Made by a program: the position numbers and the translations under genes
Part shown: positions 46,208 to 54,708 of the stretch, piece after piece
Numbering within the stretch: the stretch's first letter is position 1
Layout of the letters: every line of letters starts with the position of its first letter
Origin: Sulfidibacter corallicola
Lineage (GTDB): Bacteria > Acidobacteriota > Holophagae > Acanthopleuribacterales > Acanthopleuribacteraceae
Direction: 5' to 3'
NCBI RefSeq assembly: GCF_017498545.1
Contig: NZ_CP071793.1
Coordinates: 10,472,256 to 10,536,255, forward strand
DNA length: 64,000 nt
The notes under the pieces: generated by a model
Database searches by the model: none
What the model saw: only the letters and a program-made list of their open reading frames with translations
Told to the model about the DNA's origin: nothing

Positions 46208-48655
46208 ATGCCTACTTCACCTGCCGCGTCACTCGTCCTCGCCGTTTTCCGCCTCCTGGCCAGCGCCCTCCTCTGCACCACGACCGTCGTCTTCGCACAA
46301 ACCACCGGTGGTGATGACGACGCGTATCTCTCATCGTCCCAAAGCCAGGAAGTACGGCGGGTTTGCCCCAATGAACCCAATATTTTGTGCATGGACCCCT
46401 TCTCGCCCACTTACGTGGTTCTGAAGGGTTGCGTCACCGGTGGGCCCAGCGGGTTCCCCGCCTTCACGGCCAACGTGCCGCCCGGCCAACCGCTCGTCTT
46501 CAACGTGCTCGGCGGCTCCGAGTCGACCTTCCGGACCTTTGCCATCGTCAGCGAAGCGGTCGCCAACGGCAACGGCGTCAACCCTTGCGTGGGCGGGCCG
46601 GGCGTGTTCGTGGGCCCGATCCCCATCGATTTTACAGATTCGCCGTCCCCGACTCTCTACACCGTACCCAGCGCCGACGTGGACCAAATCAAGGCCGCCG
46701 TGGACGCCGACGGATTCGTGGTCATGCTCGCCATGGACTGCATCAACGGGCCACAATCCTTTGCGGGATTGGGCATCACCCGCGATCCGGCCGCCTCCTC
46801 CACCGACCTCAGCCTGGACCTGACTTCCGCGCCGCAGAGCGGCTTCATCGGCGAGGCCTTCGATGTGGAGATCCTCCTCACCAACAACGGCGACGAAAAC
46901 GCCGAGAGCCCCATCGTCTCGTTCGATTTGCCGCTCGGTACGGATTTGGTCTCGGCCGTCCTCGATGGTCAGGATTGCGTGCAAACCGGGAACCGCGTCA
47001 ACTGCAACGGCAGCGATTTGGGCCCCGCCCAAAATCATTCCGGCTTCTTCCGATTCGAGCCGCAGATCGGCGGCGTCCTGAATCTCGACCTGTCCGCCAC
47101 GGCCAATATCTGTGACGCCGACACCGCCAACAACGATCTCGATATTACGGTCCCGTTCCTATGCCCGCCGGATCTGGATTGCTTTTTCGGATTCGGGCAA
47201 AACGGCAACGGCACGCAAAGCCAGATCTGGGTGTCGAACCCCAATCCCCTGCTCGATGCCACGGTCACCATTTTCACCACCGATCCCAACGGAAGCCCCG
47301 TGGGCACCCATCTGGAGGATCCGGGGTTCATCCAAGCCACCGTTCCCAGTGGCGGTCGCTTTGCCGTGAACACCAACGGCACGCCCGCGGAAGAAGACAA
47401 CATCCTGTGGTGGTTGACCTCGGACAACCCCGACCTTCAAGGTGAGATCCGCAACTTCCAGGAATCGGACGGGCCGAACCCGAAATTCCTCGGCTCCACC
47501 AACCGCCTGTTCCCCGAGTCGTCCGTGGACGATTTCGATACTGATTACCCGATCCCCTTTTTCGATATCGTGGATGGTGCCAACCAAACGGTGCACCTGG
47601 TCAACCTGACGCCGACACCGCAGTCGACCACGGGATCGTTCCGGGACATATCGACCGGCATCGTCTCGACGACCATCACCCCGACGCTCCAGCCCTTCGA
47701 AATCCAAACTTTTCCCTTGGACCAACTGGGCCTGCCAGGCACGGATCCGCAAGGCTTCTGGAAATCCGGAGAGGGTCCCATCGTGACGATTTTCGAATTC
47801 GATAGCCCGGACACCTACCAACTATTCACGCCCATCCTCCCACCGGACCCAATCGACGGCCCCATCTCCCAGCCAGTGTTTCGCCCCGATCCCGAGGACC
47901 CCGAATACGACCCCTCCGAGCTGGAGCTATTCAAATACAATCCCACGGGCGATGCAGTGCCCGGGACGACCGTCACGTTCGAGTTCGACAACACCGAATG
48001 CGGGCCAGGTACAAATCAAACCAACGATTTCCCGCTAACCGGCGGCGAGCCGTTCACCCCCATCTTCCTTCCGATCGACATCGATGACCAGCTCGGCGGC
48101 TTCGGCGACGCGCCCCTCCCGCCACCGACCGTTTCGACAGTCCGTTGGAAGGAGGGAACCAGCGAGATCTGGATCACCGCTAAACAACCGTCCCAAAACG
48201 CCTTAGTACACATTCCGAAGCCCTCGGGCTCGGGTACGGGTCAGCCGGCGCAGGTTCGGTTGATGATTCGATCCGAGGCCGACCGACGCGTGCCTACGGC
48301 GTCTTTCAATGAAGACGGCAATCTTCTCGACTTTCGATTCCTGGACGTACCGCAGGGATCGCATCTCTACTGCCTGGACGATGTCACCCAGGATGACGAG
48401 CTGGATTTCCTGGAGTTCCAAGTTCCTCCTGGCGGCTCTGGCGACGTGTGGTTCAACGCCATCGCCGACGAACCCGACCTGCAATACAAGGACCAATTGC
48501 CGCTACATGTGCTGGAGGATGGGCAGTCTCGGGTCGGCGAGTTCACCAAGGTACTCGAGGCCTGGAACGGCAATGGCGGTACCAGTTGCCTGGGCGATGC
48601 TCCCGACATTCTGGACATCGTCAAATTCATGAACGACGGCCTCAAGTGCCCGTAA
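46208..48655 (+). CDS. Secreted protein with DUF11-like repeat domain
   Basis: 815 residues from the ATG at 46208 (GAAGGTG upstream); the longer in-frame ORF from 46016 lacks a sensible N-terminus. The signal peptide is ASLVLAVFRLLASALLCTTTVVFAQ. Residues about 200-315 (DLSLDLTSAPQSGFIGEAFDVEILLTNNGDENAES) resemble the DUF11/conserved-repeat beta-sandwich found in surface and secreted bacterial proteins. Further sections (FGFGQNGNGTQSQIWVSNP..., FEFDNTECGPGTNQTNDFPL) are unrecognised but beta-rich and low in Lys/Arg. The C-terminus CLGDAPDILDIVKFMNDGLKC faintly recalls half of a dockerin but lacks the full calcium loop. Cys pairs suggest disulfides. The function is unknown; probably a cell-surface or exported structural protein. 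Confidence 0.72.
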   Translation: MPTSPAASLVLAVFRLLASALLCTTTVVFAQTTGGDDDAYLSSSQSQEVRRVCPNEPNILCMDPFSPTYVVLKGCVTGGPSGFPAFTANVPPGQPLVFNVLGGSESTFRTFAIVSEAVANGNGVNPCVGGPGVFVGPIPIDFTDSPSPTLYTVPSADVDQIKAAVDADGFVVMLAMDCINGPQSFAGLGITRDPAASSTDLSLDLTSAPQSGFIGEAFDVEILLTNNGDENAESPIVSFDLPLGTDLVSAVLDGQDCVQTGNRVNCNGSDLGPAQNHSGFFRFEPQIGGVLNLDLSATANICDADTANNDLDITVPFLCPPDLDCFFGFGQNGNGTQSQIWVSNPNPLLDATVTIFTTDPNGSPVGTHLEDPGFIQATVPSGGRFAVNTNGTPAEEDNILWWLTSDNPDLQGEIRNFQESDGPNPKFLGSTNRLFPESSVDDFDTDYPIPFFDIVDGANQTVHLVNLTPTPQSTTGSFRDISTGIVSTTITPTLQPFEIQTFPLDQLGLPGTDPQGFWKSGEGPIVTIFEFDSPDTYQLFTPILPPDPIDGPISQPVFRPDPEDPEYDPSELELFKYNPTGDAVPGTTVTFEFDNTECGPGTNQTNDFPLTGGEPFTPIFLPIDIDDQLGGFGDAPLPPPTVSTVRWKEGTSEIWITAKQPSQNALVHIPKPSGSGTGQPAQVRLMIRSEADRRVPTASFNEDGNLLDFRFLDVPQGSHLYCLDDVTQDDELDFLEFQVPPGGSGDVWFNAIADEPDLQYKDQLPLHVLEDGQSRVGEFTKVLEAWNGNGGTSCLGDAPDILDIVKFMNDGLKCP

Positions 48656-49257
48656 CTGTCGGGGGCTTGTTCCACCCGGGTTGCGGGTCCACCAAAAACT
48701 GTCCACGAAAAACACGAAAAAACACGAAATGGAAACTGCCAGCATGGCCTGCCCAGTGAGGCGATCGCTTCTGCGATGGGTTTCCGGAACACGTTCTGTT
48801 GTTTTTCAGTCCGTTCGTTCCCAAAACCCAAACGTTGCCCAAAAAGCCGAAAGGTTCGGTTCCTGTGTGGCAACGCGTCACTCGAGGCAATTGATGACTT
48901 GTCCACGGATCACACCGATCCACACGAATACGGACACCGTCACTCCATTCGAGGCCTATCGGGTTTGTCCCCGAACCGAACACAAACCCACATGATTCAA
49001 TATGAAAAATAGATCTGCATAAATAGTTGTAATTGATGGCCTTAAGATCGCGCTCTGCTCGAGGCAACTGTCGTGTGCCACCCATGGGTCCTGTTTATTC
49101 GTGTCAATCCGAGTGATTCGTGGATAGACAAAAAATGTCGGTCGCGATCCACCTCGAAGAGCCTGTCGCGTTCGCCCCAGATTTTTTCGTGTATTTTCGT
49201 GCTTTTAGTGGACAGTGCCTTTCGTGGATGCTTTTCGTGGACACCCAATCCAACCGA
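48656..49257. other. Intergenic region occupied by a composite repeat
   Basis: About 600 bp between convergent genes. Almost all of it is one copy of the ~516-bp composite repeat (48700-49215) listed separately. No gene is seen. Confidence 0.7.
48700..49215. repeat. Composite nested inverted-repeat element, copy 1
   Basis: The outer left arm GTCCACGAAAAACACGAAAA (48700) is inverted at the right end (TTTTCGTGCTTTTAGTGGAC, ending 49215). Inside, a constant-length 226-bp core (48901-49126) has its own inverted ends: GTCCACGGATCACACCGATC and its counterpart ending TGATTCGTGGAT. Between the left outer arm and the core is a conserved stretch beginning GAAACTGCCAGCATGGCCTG. No ORF is present. Confidence 0.75.
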
Positions 49258-50001
49258 TCATTGGGCGTTTTCCACTACCAAGTCGTCTGCATCCTGTTCG
49301 GGATCGACGCCCTGTGAAGTCAAGCGGAACCACGATCGCTCCTGCTCGGCCGGTTGGCTCGTTTCGTATCGCAGCGGCCTGCCGAAAGCGTCCTCGGCAA
49401 TGTCGACCTTTCTCTCGCCACGCCCTATGTGATAGAGGATCAGGTGACCTGACGGGTCTGGCTCCGGATAGGTGCCGTGATCCTGATAGTGACGGTGGAG
49501 ATCCGTGCTCAGTTCCTGAAGCAACGCTTCCGTTTTTTCGATTTTCAGGCGGTTCGGGTAGCTCTCCGTGTGCATCCCGATCGACGCGCCGACCACCACG
49601 CCGAGCCACAACCCAAGCCAAAACGACCGGTTCTTGTTGAGCAGGCGGTACACCCCGATGATTCCTTCGGAGGTTTGCATCGTCAAGAAATTTACCTGTA
49701 CGAGACCGACCAAATTCAGCAATGCGGTGATAAAGGTCACTGCCTGAAAAGCGAGCGGCACCAGGACCACGGCGATCATGCCCATCACGATGTGCCTGGC
49801 CAGGTCCGGCGACTCGGAAAGGAAACTAACGGCAAAGGCCCCCAGCGCAGAAAGCAGGAGCGTCGCTGAAAAAATGGCGAATCTCCGCATTCGGGATGGT
49901 TTTTTGGGAATGGGAGGAGGCACGGGTGGTGGCCGCTTCGGAATCGGCGGTGGAGTGGTCGTGGTGGTATTCGGAATGGGTGGTGGTACATTGGTTTGCA
50001 T
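49258..50001 (-). CDS. Proline-rich membrane protein with pseudopilin-like C-terminal domain
   Basis: 247 residues from the ATG at 50001. The N-terminal ~35 residues are a PPPIP-type proline-rich tract (PPPIPKRPPPVPPPIPKK). Then come about three or four membrane spans (FAIFSATLLLSALGAFAVSFL; HIVMGMIAVVLVPLAFQAVTFITALL; SFWLGLWLGVVVGASIGM). The C-terminal soluble part (LLQELSTDLHRHYQDHGTYPEPDPSG ... DAFGRPLRYETS ... GVDPEQDADDLVVEN) resembles the C-terminal region of GspG-type major pseudopilins (DxWGxPYxY and a late acidic D/E motif), but the pilin N-terminal helix is absent. The function is unknown. It is convergent with the secreted protein upstream and downstream of the TonB receptor gene on the same strand. 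Confidence 0.7.
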   Translation of the reverse strand: MQTNVPPPIPNTTTTTPPPIPKRPPPVPPPIPKKPSRMRRFAIFSATLLLSALGAFAVSFLSESPDLARHIVMGMIAVVLVPLAFQAVTFITALLNLVGLVQVNFLTMQTSEGIIGVYRLLNKNRSFWLGLWLGVVVGASIGMHTESYPNRLKIEKTEALLQELSTDLHRHYQDHGTYPEPDPSGHLILYHIGRGERKVDIAEDAFGRPLRYETSQPAEQERSWFRLTSQGVDPEQDADDLVVENAQ

Positions 50002-50625
50002 GGAGTCCCCCGGTTCATCAATATCGGGAGATGGGGCGGCGGACAAACCATTCAGGGGTCATCGCTCAGGGATCTTTCCTCCAGTTTGCCGACGATTTGA
50101 CCCGTCGTCCACGAAATACACGAAAAGCCGCCCAAGCGAACTCGGGAGAAACTTCCAGGAAATCAGAGGTAACCTACTGATAAAAAATAGAATGAGCTGG
50201 AGAGACCATCGAAAAAGCGATCACGTCACAGGGCAGGCGACGCAAAGAGTAACCTGTTCCCGTTTTTGTCCACGAAATACACGAAAAAACACGAAAAACT
50301 AACCAAGCGAACTCGGGAGTAACATCCAGGAAATCAGAGGTAACCTACTGATAAAAAATAGAATGGGTTGGTGGAACCATCGAAAAGACGGTCACGTCAC
50401 TGGGCAGGCAATGCCAGGAGTAACCTGTTCGCGTTATTGTCCACGAAATACACGAAAAGCCACGAAAAACCGCCCAAGCGAACTCGGGCGTAACGCCCTG
50501 GAAATCAGAGGCAATCTACTGATAAAAAATAGAATGGACTGGTGAACCCATCGCAGAAGCGATCGCCTCACTGGGCAGGCCATGCTGGCAGTTTCCATTT
50601 CGTGTTTTTTCGTGCTTTTCGTGGA
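50002..50625. other. Intergenic region occupied by 171-bp tandem repeats
   Basis: About 620 bp between two minus-strand genes. No gene is seen. Most of it is the tandem array at 50107-50610. Confidence 0.65.
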
Positions 50626-50628
50626 CTA
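50107..50628. repeat. Tandem repeat array, about three copies (161, 171, ~190 bp)
   Basis: Units start with GTCCACGAAATACACGAAAA at 50107, 50268 and 50439. Each continues with a stretch containing GCGAACTCGGG, then GAAATCAGAGG, then CTACTGATAAAAAATAGAAT, then an inverted fragment of the dispersed composite repeat (CATCG...AGCGATC...CACTGGGCAGGC). The last unit ends in an outer arm (TTTCGTGTTTTTTCGTGCTT, then TTCGTGGAC) that runs into the stop codon of the TonB receptor gene (TAG, complement of 50626-50628). Confidence 0.8.
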
Positions 50629-52848
50629 GAATTGGCGACTCACCCCGAAGATCACGCCCCGTCCCAAGCCCAGCGTTCCCCGATCGGCCCAGGCGTTGTT
50701 GGTCGTGGTGGGGTAGCGGATCTCTTCATCCAACAGGTTGGTGAACTTCAGGTTGAGGTTCAGGCCTTTCATGAAGGCCGATACCCGCAGGTGGGCGTTG
50801 AGGTTCCAGTACCCATCCACCCGCTCACCGATCCGCCCGACGGGTCGATAATCGGGATCGGTGGGATCCAATGCCGGCGAGTCGGGAGCGGGTCCGTTGT
50901 CGAACTCGGCCTCCATGTCGTCCACATAGTATCCGCTCAAGGCCACCGAGCCGCGTTCGAACCGGTAGTATCCGTTCGCGGAAAAGAGCCAGCGCGGAGA
51001 GTATCCCAGGCGGATGTTCGCGAATCCTGGCGTCTTGTTCTCGCTGTCCTGATGCGAGGCGTTCACCTCGAATTTCATCGTGTCCCCGGACCGAGCCATG
51101 AGGCCGAACTCGACGCCTTCGGTTTCGAGGCGGCCGACGTTGGCCGCGAAGGTGAAAAACTCACCTGCCTGGTCGATGCCCGAAGTCCGCGAGATGAGCC
51201 GATCCAAATCGTTGCGGAACACGCTGACGTTGGCGATTATTTTGGGCGAGAGGGTGCCCGTGTAGTTGATCTCGTAGGTCTCGATGGTCGACGGTGCCAG
51301 TTGCGGCACATCGGGCTGTGCGATCAGATCCAGGTTCTGGCCGAAGGTGGGGTGCTTGATGGCCTTGCCGAACAGCAGCTTGACCACGTGCTGCCCCGAG
51401 AAGTCGAAGATCGCCGCCACCCGCGGCACCACATTCACGCTGTCGTCGTCGTACACGTCGTGGAACCGTGCGGACAACTCGGTGTCGTAGGCCTGAATCA
51501 AATCCAGGCGGTAGGGCCGCTGTTGTTCGAAGCGCACACCGGTGACCAGTCGAAACCAATCCACCGGGTGCCAATTGGCTTGGGCGAACAGGGCATAAGT
51601 GGTGATGTCCTCGTCGCGAGGTAGCCAGGCGGTGTAATTTTCGAAACTCTCCCCAAAGGCGGGCGCATCGAAGGCGTTTTCCAGCTTGAAGGCCGACCGC
51701 CAGGAGGCGCCCAGGGTGAGATCCCAGTGAGGATTGGGATGGTAGAAGCCATTGACTTCCATTTCGAAGCCGTTGGCCGTGACGTGGTCGTTGGTGAAAA
51801 AATCTTCGAACAGATACTCGTATTCCTGCAGGTAGCGGTAAACGGCATAGTGTCCCTTGAACGCCATATCCCACTGTTTGGTCACTCGTGTCCGATACTC
51901 TAAAAAGAAATTGGTCGAGGCGCTATTGCCGGTGGAGCCCGGGCCGATACTGGGCAAACCGAAGGTCATTTCCTTGTCGGTCTCGATATAGCTCAACCCA
52001 AAGGTGTACTTCTTGAAAAACCCGGTCACGTCGAAGTACTTGCGGCTCTCTTCGAACATCTTCTCGGTGCGGCTGTCCACCGCCAGGCCCACCGACGGCA
52101 ACCAACTGGGATCACGAACCATGTCGCGGTAGGGCACGTCCAGGCCCTCCGTCTCGAACAGGCCCATATTGACGAAATAACGCAGGGTATCGCCTTCTCC
52201 GGACACGCCGTAATAGAGCTCTTTGGTCGCCTCCGAACCACCGCGCACCGAGAAGCGTCGATAGTAGATATCGTTTTCGTGGGTGGTAATGATGTTGATG
52301 GCGCCAAAGAAGGCCCCATCCCCGTAAATGACCGACAGCGGACCGCGCACGATTTCGATGCGTTCGATGGCCTCGATCGGCACGGCGATCTTGTTCAAAA
52401 GGTACTGATTGAAATATCCTTCGTTTTGCTTGACCCCATTGACCATGATAATGATTTTGTCGAAGGCGCCCTTTTCCAAGAAACCGCGCACACCGAAGTT
52501 CTGGGTTCCCGTCCAGGCGAAGTCGTCCAGCATGTAGAGTCCCGGGACATGCTGAAACACTTCCTGAAGCGAGTGGAACCCGAACAGTTCCATCTCTTCG
52601 CGCGACAAAATGACCACGCTGGCCGGTACGACGGCCACTTTCTCCAGTTTTTTTCCCGCAGTGACGATTTCGATATCCAACAAATCCTGGAGCGACAGAT
52701 CGTCCATCCGAAGACCAGTCCCCAAATCCGTATAGGGAGGCCGACCCCAGAGCGAACAGGTGCCCAGCATCAGGAACCCAAGACATAGCCCAAGCCATGC
52801 CCGGACGATCCGAGCCCAAAACAGAGGAAGGAGCATGACGTTCATCAT
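50626..52848 (-). CDS. TonB-dependent outer-membrane receptor
   Basis: About 740 residues from the ATG at 52848. A signal sequence (WLGLCLGFLMLGTCSLW) precedes a TonB-box-like and plug region: LLDIEIVTAGKKLEKVAVVPASVVILSREEM, FQHVPGLYMLDDFAWTGTQNFGVRGF, IMVNGVKQNEGYFNQ, VPIEAIERIEIVRGPLSVIYGDGAFFGAINIIT. The rest is a 22-strand-type barrel with alternating aromatic strands, ending in Phe (GVIFGVSRQF), the usual outer-membrane insertion signature. The plug type resembles receptors for siderophores, cobalamin or peptides; the ligand is not identifiable. It confirms a Gram-negative envelope. No TonB, ExbB or periplasmic binding partner is adjacent. Confidence 0.93.
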   Translation of the reverse strand: MMNVMLLPLFWARIVRAWLGLCLGFLMLGTCSLWGRPPYTDLGTGLRMDDLSLQDLLDIEIVTAGKKLEKVAVVPASVVILSREEMELFGFHSLQEVFQHVPGLYMLDDFAWTGTQNFGVRGFLEKGAFDKIIIMVNGVKQNEGYFNQYLLNKIAVPIEAIERIEIVRGPLSVIYGDGAFFGAINIITTHENDIYYRRFSVRGGSEATKELYYGVSGEGDTLRYFVNMGLFETEGLDVPYRDMVRDPSWLPSVGLAVDSRTEKMFEESRKYFDVTGFFKKYTFGLSYIETDKEMTFGLPSIGPGSTGNSASTNFFLEYRTRVTKQWDMAFKGHYAVYRYLQEYEYLFEDFFTNDHVTANGFEMEVNGFYHPNPHWDLTLGASWRSAFKLENAFDAPAFGESFENYTAWLPRDEDITTYALFAQANWHPVDWFRLVTGVRFEQQRPYRLDLIQAYDTELSARFHDVYDDDSVNVVPRVAAIFDFSGQHVVKLLFGKAIKHPTFGQNLDLIAQPDVPQLAPSTIETYEINYTGTLSPKIIANVSVFRNDLDRLISRTSGIDQAGEFFTFAANVGRLETEGVEFGLMARSGDTMKFEVNASHQDSENKTPGFANIRLGYSPRWLFSANGYYRFERGSVALSGYYVDDMEAEFDNGPAPDSPALDPTDPDYRPVGRIGERVDGYWNLNAHLRVSAFMKGLNLNLKFTNLLDEEIRYPTTTNNAWADRGTLGLGRGVIFGVSRQF

Positions 52849-52998
52849 CTCTCGATCCCTATTGGTGATTAAACTTATCTTATCCTCCAATAATCACTCG
52901 AATTAAACAAGTTCATTTTCGTTTTAACTTACAGAAATGAAATAACCTATATGGATAATTCACCCAACGAGCCCTATAAAAAACAGAACACAGAGTTC

Positions 52999-53515
52999 CG
53001 TCCACTAAAAACACGAAAAAACACGAAATGGAAACTTCCTGCATGGCCTACCCAGTGAGGCGATGGCTTCTCCGATAGATTTCCGGAACACATTCTGTTG
53101 TTTATCAGTATGTTAGATCTGAGAACTCGAACCTTGCCTACATGGCCAACAGGTTTGGTTCCTGCCTGGTAACGCGTCACGCGCGGCAGTTGATGACTTT
53201 TCCACGAATCACACCGATCCACACGAATACGAACATAGCCATTCCATTCGAGGCCTATTGCGTTTTTTTCCCGGAACGGAACCCAAGCCCAGATGATTCA
53301 CACGACAAATAGATCTGCGTAAGCGATTGATACTTTCGATGTTAAGTTCAGACTCTTCTCAGAGTACCTGCCGTGTGGTGCCCATGGGTCCTGTTGATTC
53401 GTGTCAGTCTGTGTGATTCGTGGACAAAAAATCAAGGTCGTTCGCGGTCCACCGCGGGAAGGAACCGACCCTGCAGGGATCTGCTTTTTCGTGTCTTTTC
53501 GTGTTTTTCGTGGAC
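52999..53515. repeat. Composite nested inverted-repeat element, copy 2
   Basis: The left outer arm GTCCACTAAAAACACGAAAA begins at 52999, and the right arm ends near 53515 (TTTTTCGTGGAC). The inner core at 53200-53425 is 226 bp, the same length as in the other two full copies. The stretch after the left arm (GAAACTTCCTGCATGGCCTA) matches copy 1 with differences. Confidence 0.75.
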
Positions 53516-54015
53516 AAAAACACGAAAAAGATCATCCCGGCATTCCCTGCTCCGTGAGCCAATCGCTTCTTCGATGGGTTACAGGAACACATTCTTTTGT
53601 ATATCAGCAGGTTAAAGTTGGGCACTAGAACGTTGCCCAAAGGGCCGACGGGTTCGGTTCCCGTCTGGCGACCGTCACACGCGGCAGTTGATGACTTGTC
53701 CACGGATCACACCGATCCACACGAATACGAACACAGTCATTCCGTTCGAGGCCTATTGCGTTTTTTTCCCGGAACGGAACCCAAGCCCAGATGATTCACA
53801 CGACAACTCAATCTGCATTAGCGATTGATACTTTTGATGTTAAGTTCAGACCCCTCTCAGAGTACCTGCCGTGTGGTGCCCATGGGTCCTGTTGATTCGT
53901 GTCAGTCCGTTTGATTCGTGGACAAAAAACCAAGGTCAATCGCGATCCACCGCGGGGGGGGAACCGACCCTGCAGGGATCTGCTTTTTCGTGTTTTTTCG
54001 TGTTTTTCGTGGACA
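53509..54015. repeat. Composite nested inverted-repeat element, copy 3 (tandem with copy 2)
   Basis: It begins at the right arm of copy 2, so both copies share the TTCGTGGACAAAAACACGAA junction, and ends with TTTTTCGTGGAC near 54015. The core at 53698-53923 is again 226 bp. Corresponding positions in copies 2 and 3 are 498 bp apart and the two are much more alike than either is to copy 1. Confidence 0.75.
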
Positions 54016-54278
54016 AAAACACGAAAAGGCTTCGTTCCAAGTGGCCTACCTCAATCTGGAAGATATGCAACATGGGTGAACGACGGAATTCGGACATTTA
54101 CCCTTACCCCTTGGAATAGATAGTTTTGCCTTTGGACCTATGATCCACGCGTGGTCGAAGTCCGGGATTCGAAGGAAGGAGCGCGTTCGCGTTCGTGCCT
54201 TTTCGTGTATTTCGTGGACAAAACCGCATTGACGGCCGTCTTTTTGGCTTGCCGATGCCGCTCCATACCGGAAAGGGG

Positions 54279-54316
54279 TTGACAGACGATCACAAAGTGC
54301 TAATTTTTTAACACTT
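54279..54316 (+). promoter_or_regulatory. Sigma70-type promoter and overlapping operator dyad of the BlaI-family gene
   Basis: TTGACA at 54279-54284, a 16-bp spacer, then TAATTT at 54301-54306. Overlapping the -10 element is an inverted repeat: AAGTGCTAA (54295-54303), four T, TTAACACTT (54308-54316), 8 of 9 positions matching. A repressor bound here would block transcription, the arrangement expected for autoregulation by BlaI/MecI-type repressors. A strong GAGGAGGT ribosome site lies just downstream at 54321-54328. Confidence 0.75.
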
Positions 54317-54333
54317 CACCGAGGAGGTCAGCC

Positions 54334-54708
54334 GTGCAGGGACTCAGCAAACGGGAACGGCAGATCATGGACGTCGTCTACGAGCTCGGCGAGGCCACCG
54401 CCACCGACATCCAGAATCGACTGCCCGATCCGCCAAGCAACTCCGCCGTGCGCACCCACCTGCGTATCTTGATGGAGAAGCAACACCTCCAGCATCGCCG
54501 CGAAGGGAAAAGCTACGTGTATTTCCCCACCCTCGACCCGGAAAAGGCCAAAAAGCGCGCCCTCAAGGACCTGATCAAAACCTTTTTCTCCGGTTCGGTG
54601 GAACACACGGTCGCCACCCTGATCGGCATGTCTCGCGACGAACTCAGCGACGAGGATCTGGACCGCTTGAGCACCATGATCGATCAGGCCAGAAAGGAAG
54701 GGAAGTGA
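54334..54708 (+). CDS. BlaI/MecI/CopY-family transcriptional repressor
   Basis: 124 residues from a GTG start (GAGGAGGT six nt upstream). The winged helix is LSKRERQIMDVVYELGEATATDIQNRLPDPPSNSAVRTHLRILMEKQHLQHRREGKSYVYFP, the BlaI/MecI DNA-binding domain. The C-terminal helices (ALKDLIKTFFSGSVEHTVATLIGMSRDELSDEDLDRLSTMIDQAR) form the dimerisation part with the usual proteolysis region. It is coupled by overlap to a BlaR1-like M56 peptidase and probably binds the dyad at 54295-54316. No beta-lactamase gene is nearby, so the regulated genes and signal are unknown. Confidence 0.95.
   Translation: MQGLSKRERQIMDVVYELGEATATDIQNRLPDPPSNSAVRTHLRILMEKQHLQHRREGKSYVYFPTLDPEKAKKRALKDLIKTFFSGSVEHTVATLIGMSRDELSDEDLDRLSTMIDQARKEGK

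Larger units (their letters stand above)
52849..54276. other. Long intergenic region, repeats only
   Basis: About 1.4 kb between divergent genes. It contains two composite repeat copies and another lone outer-arm sequence near 54195-54225 (CCTTTTCGTGTATTTCGTGGAC). Small ORFs fall inside the repeats. The first ~110 bp is AT-rich and should contain the TonB receptor promoter. Confidence 0.6.

Noticed and set aside
48631-48655. Dockerin at the C-terminus of the secreted protein
   Set aside because: Only a weak resemblance to half a dockerin repeat; the calcium-loop pattern is incomplete.
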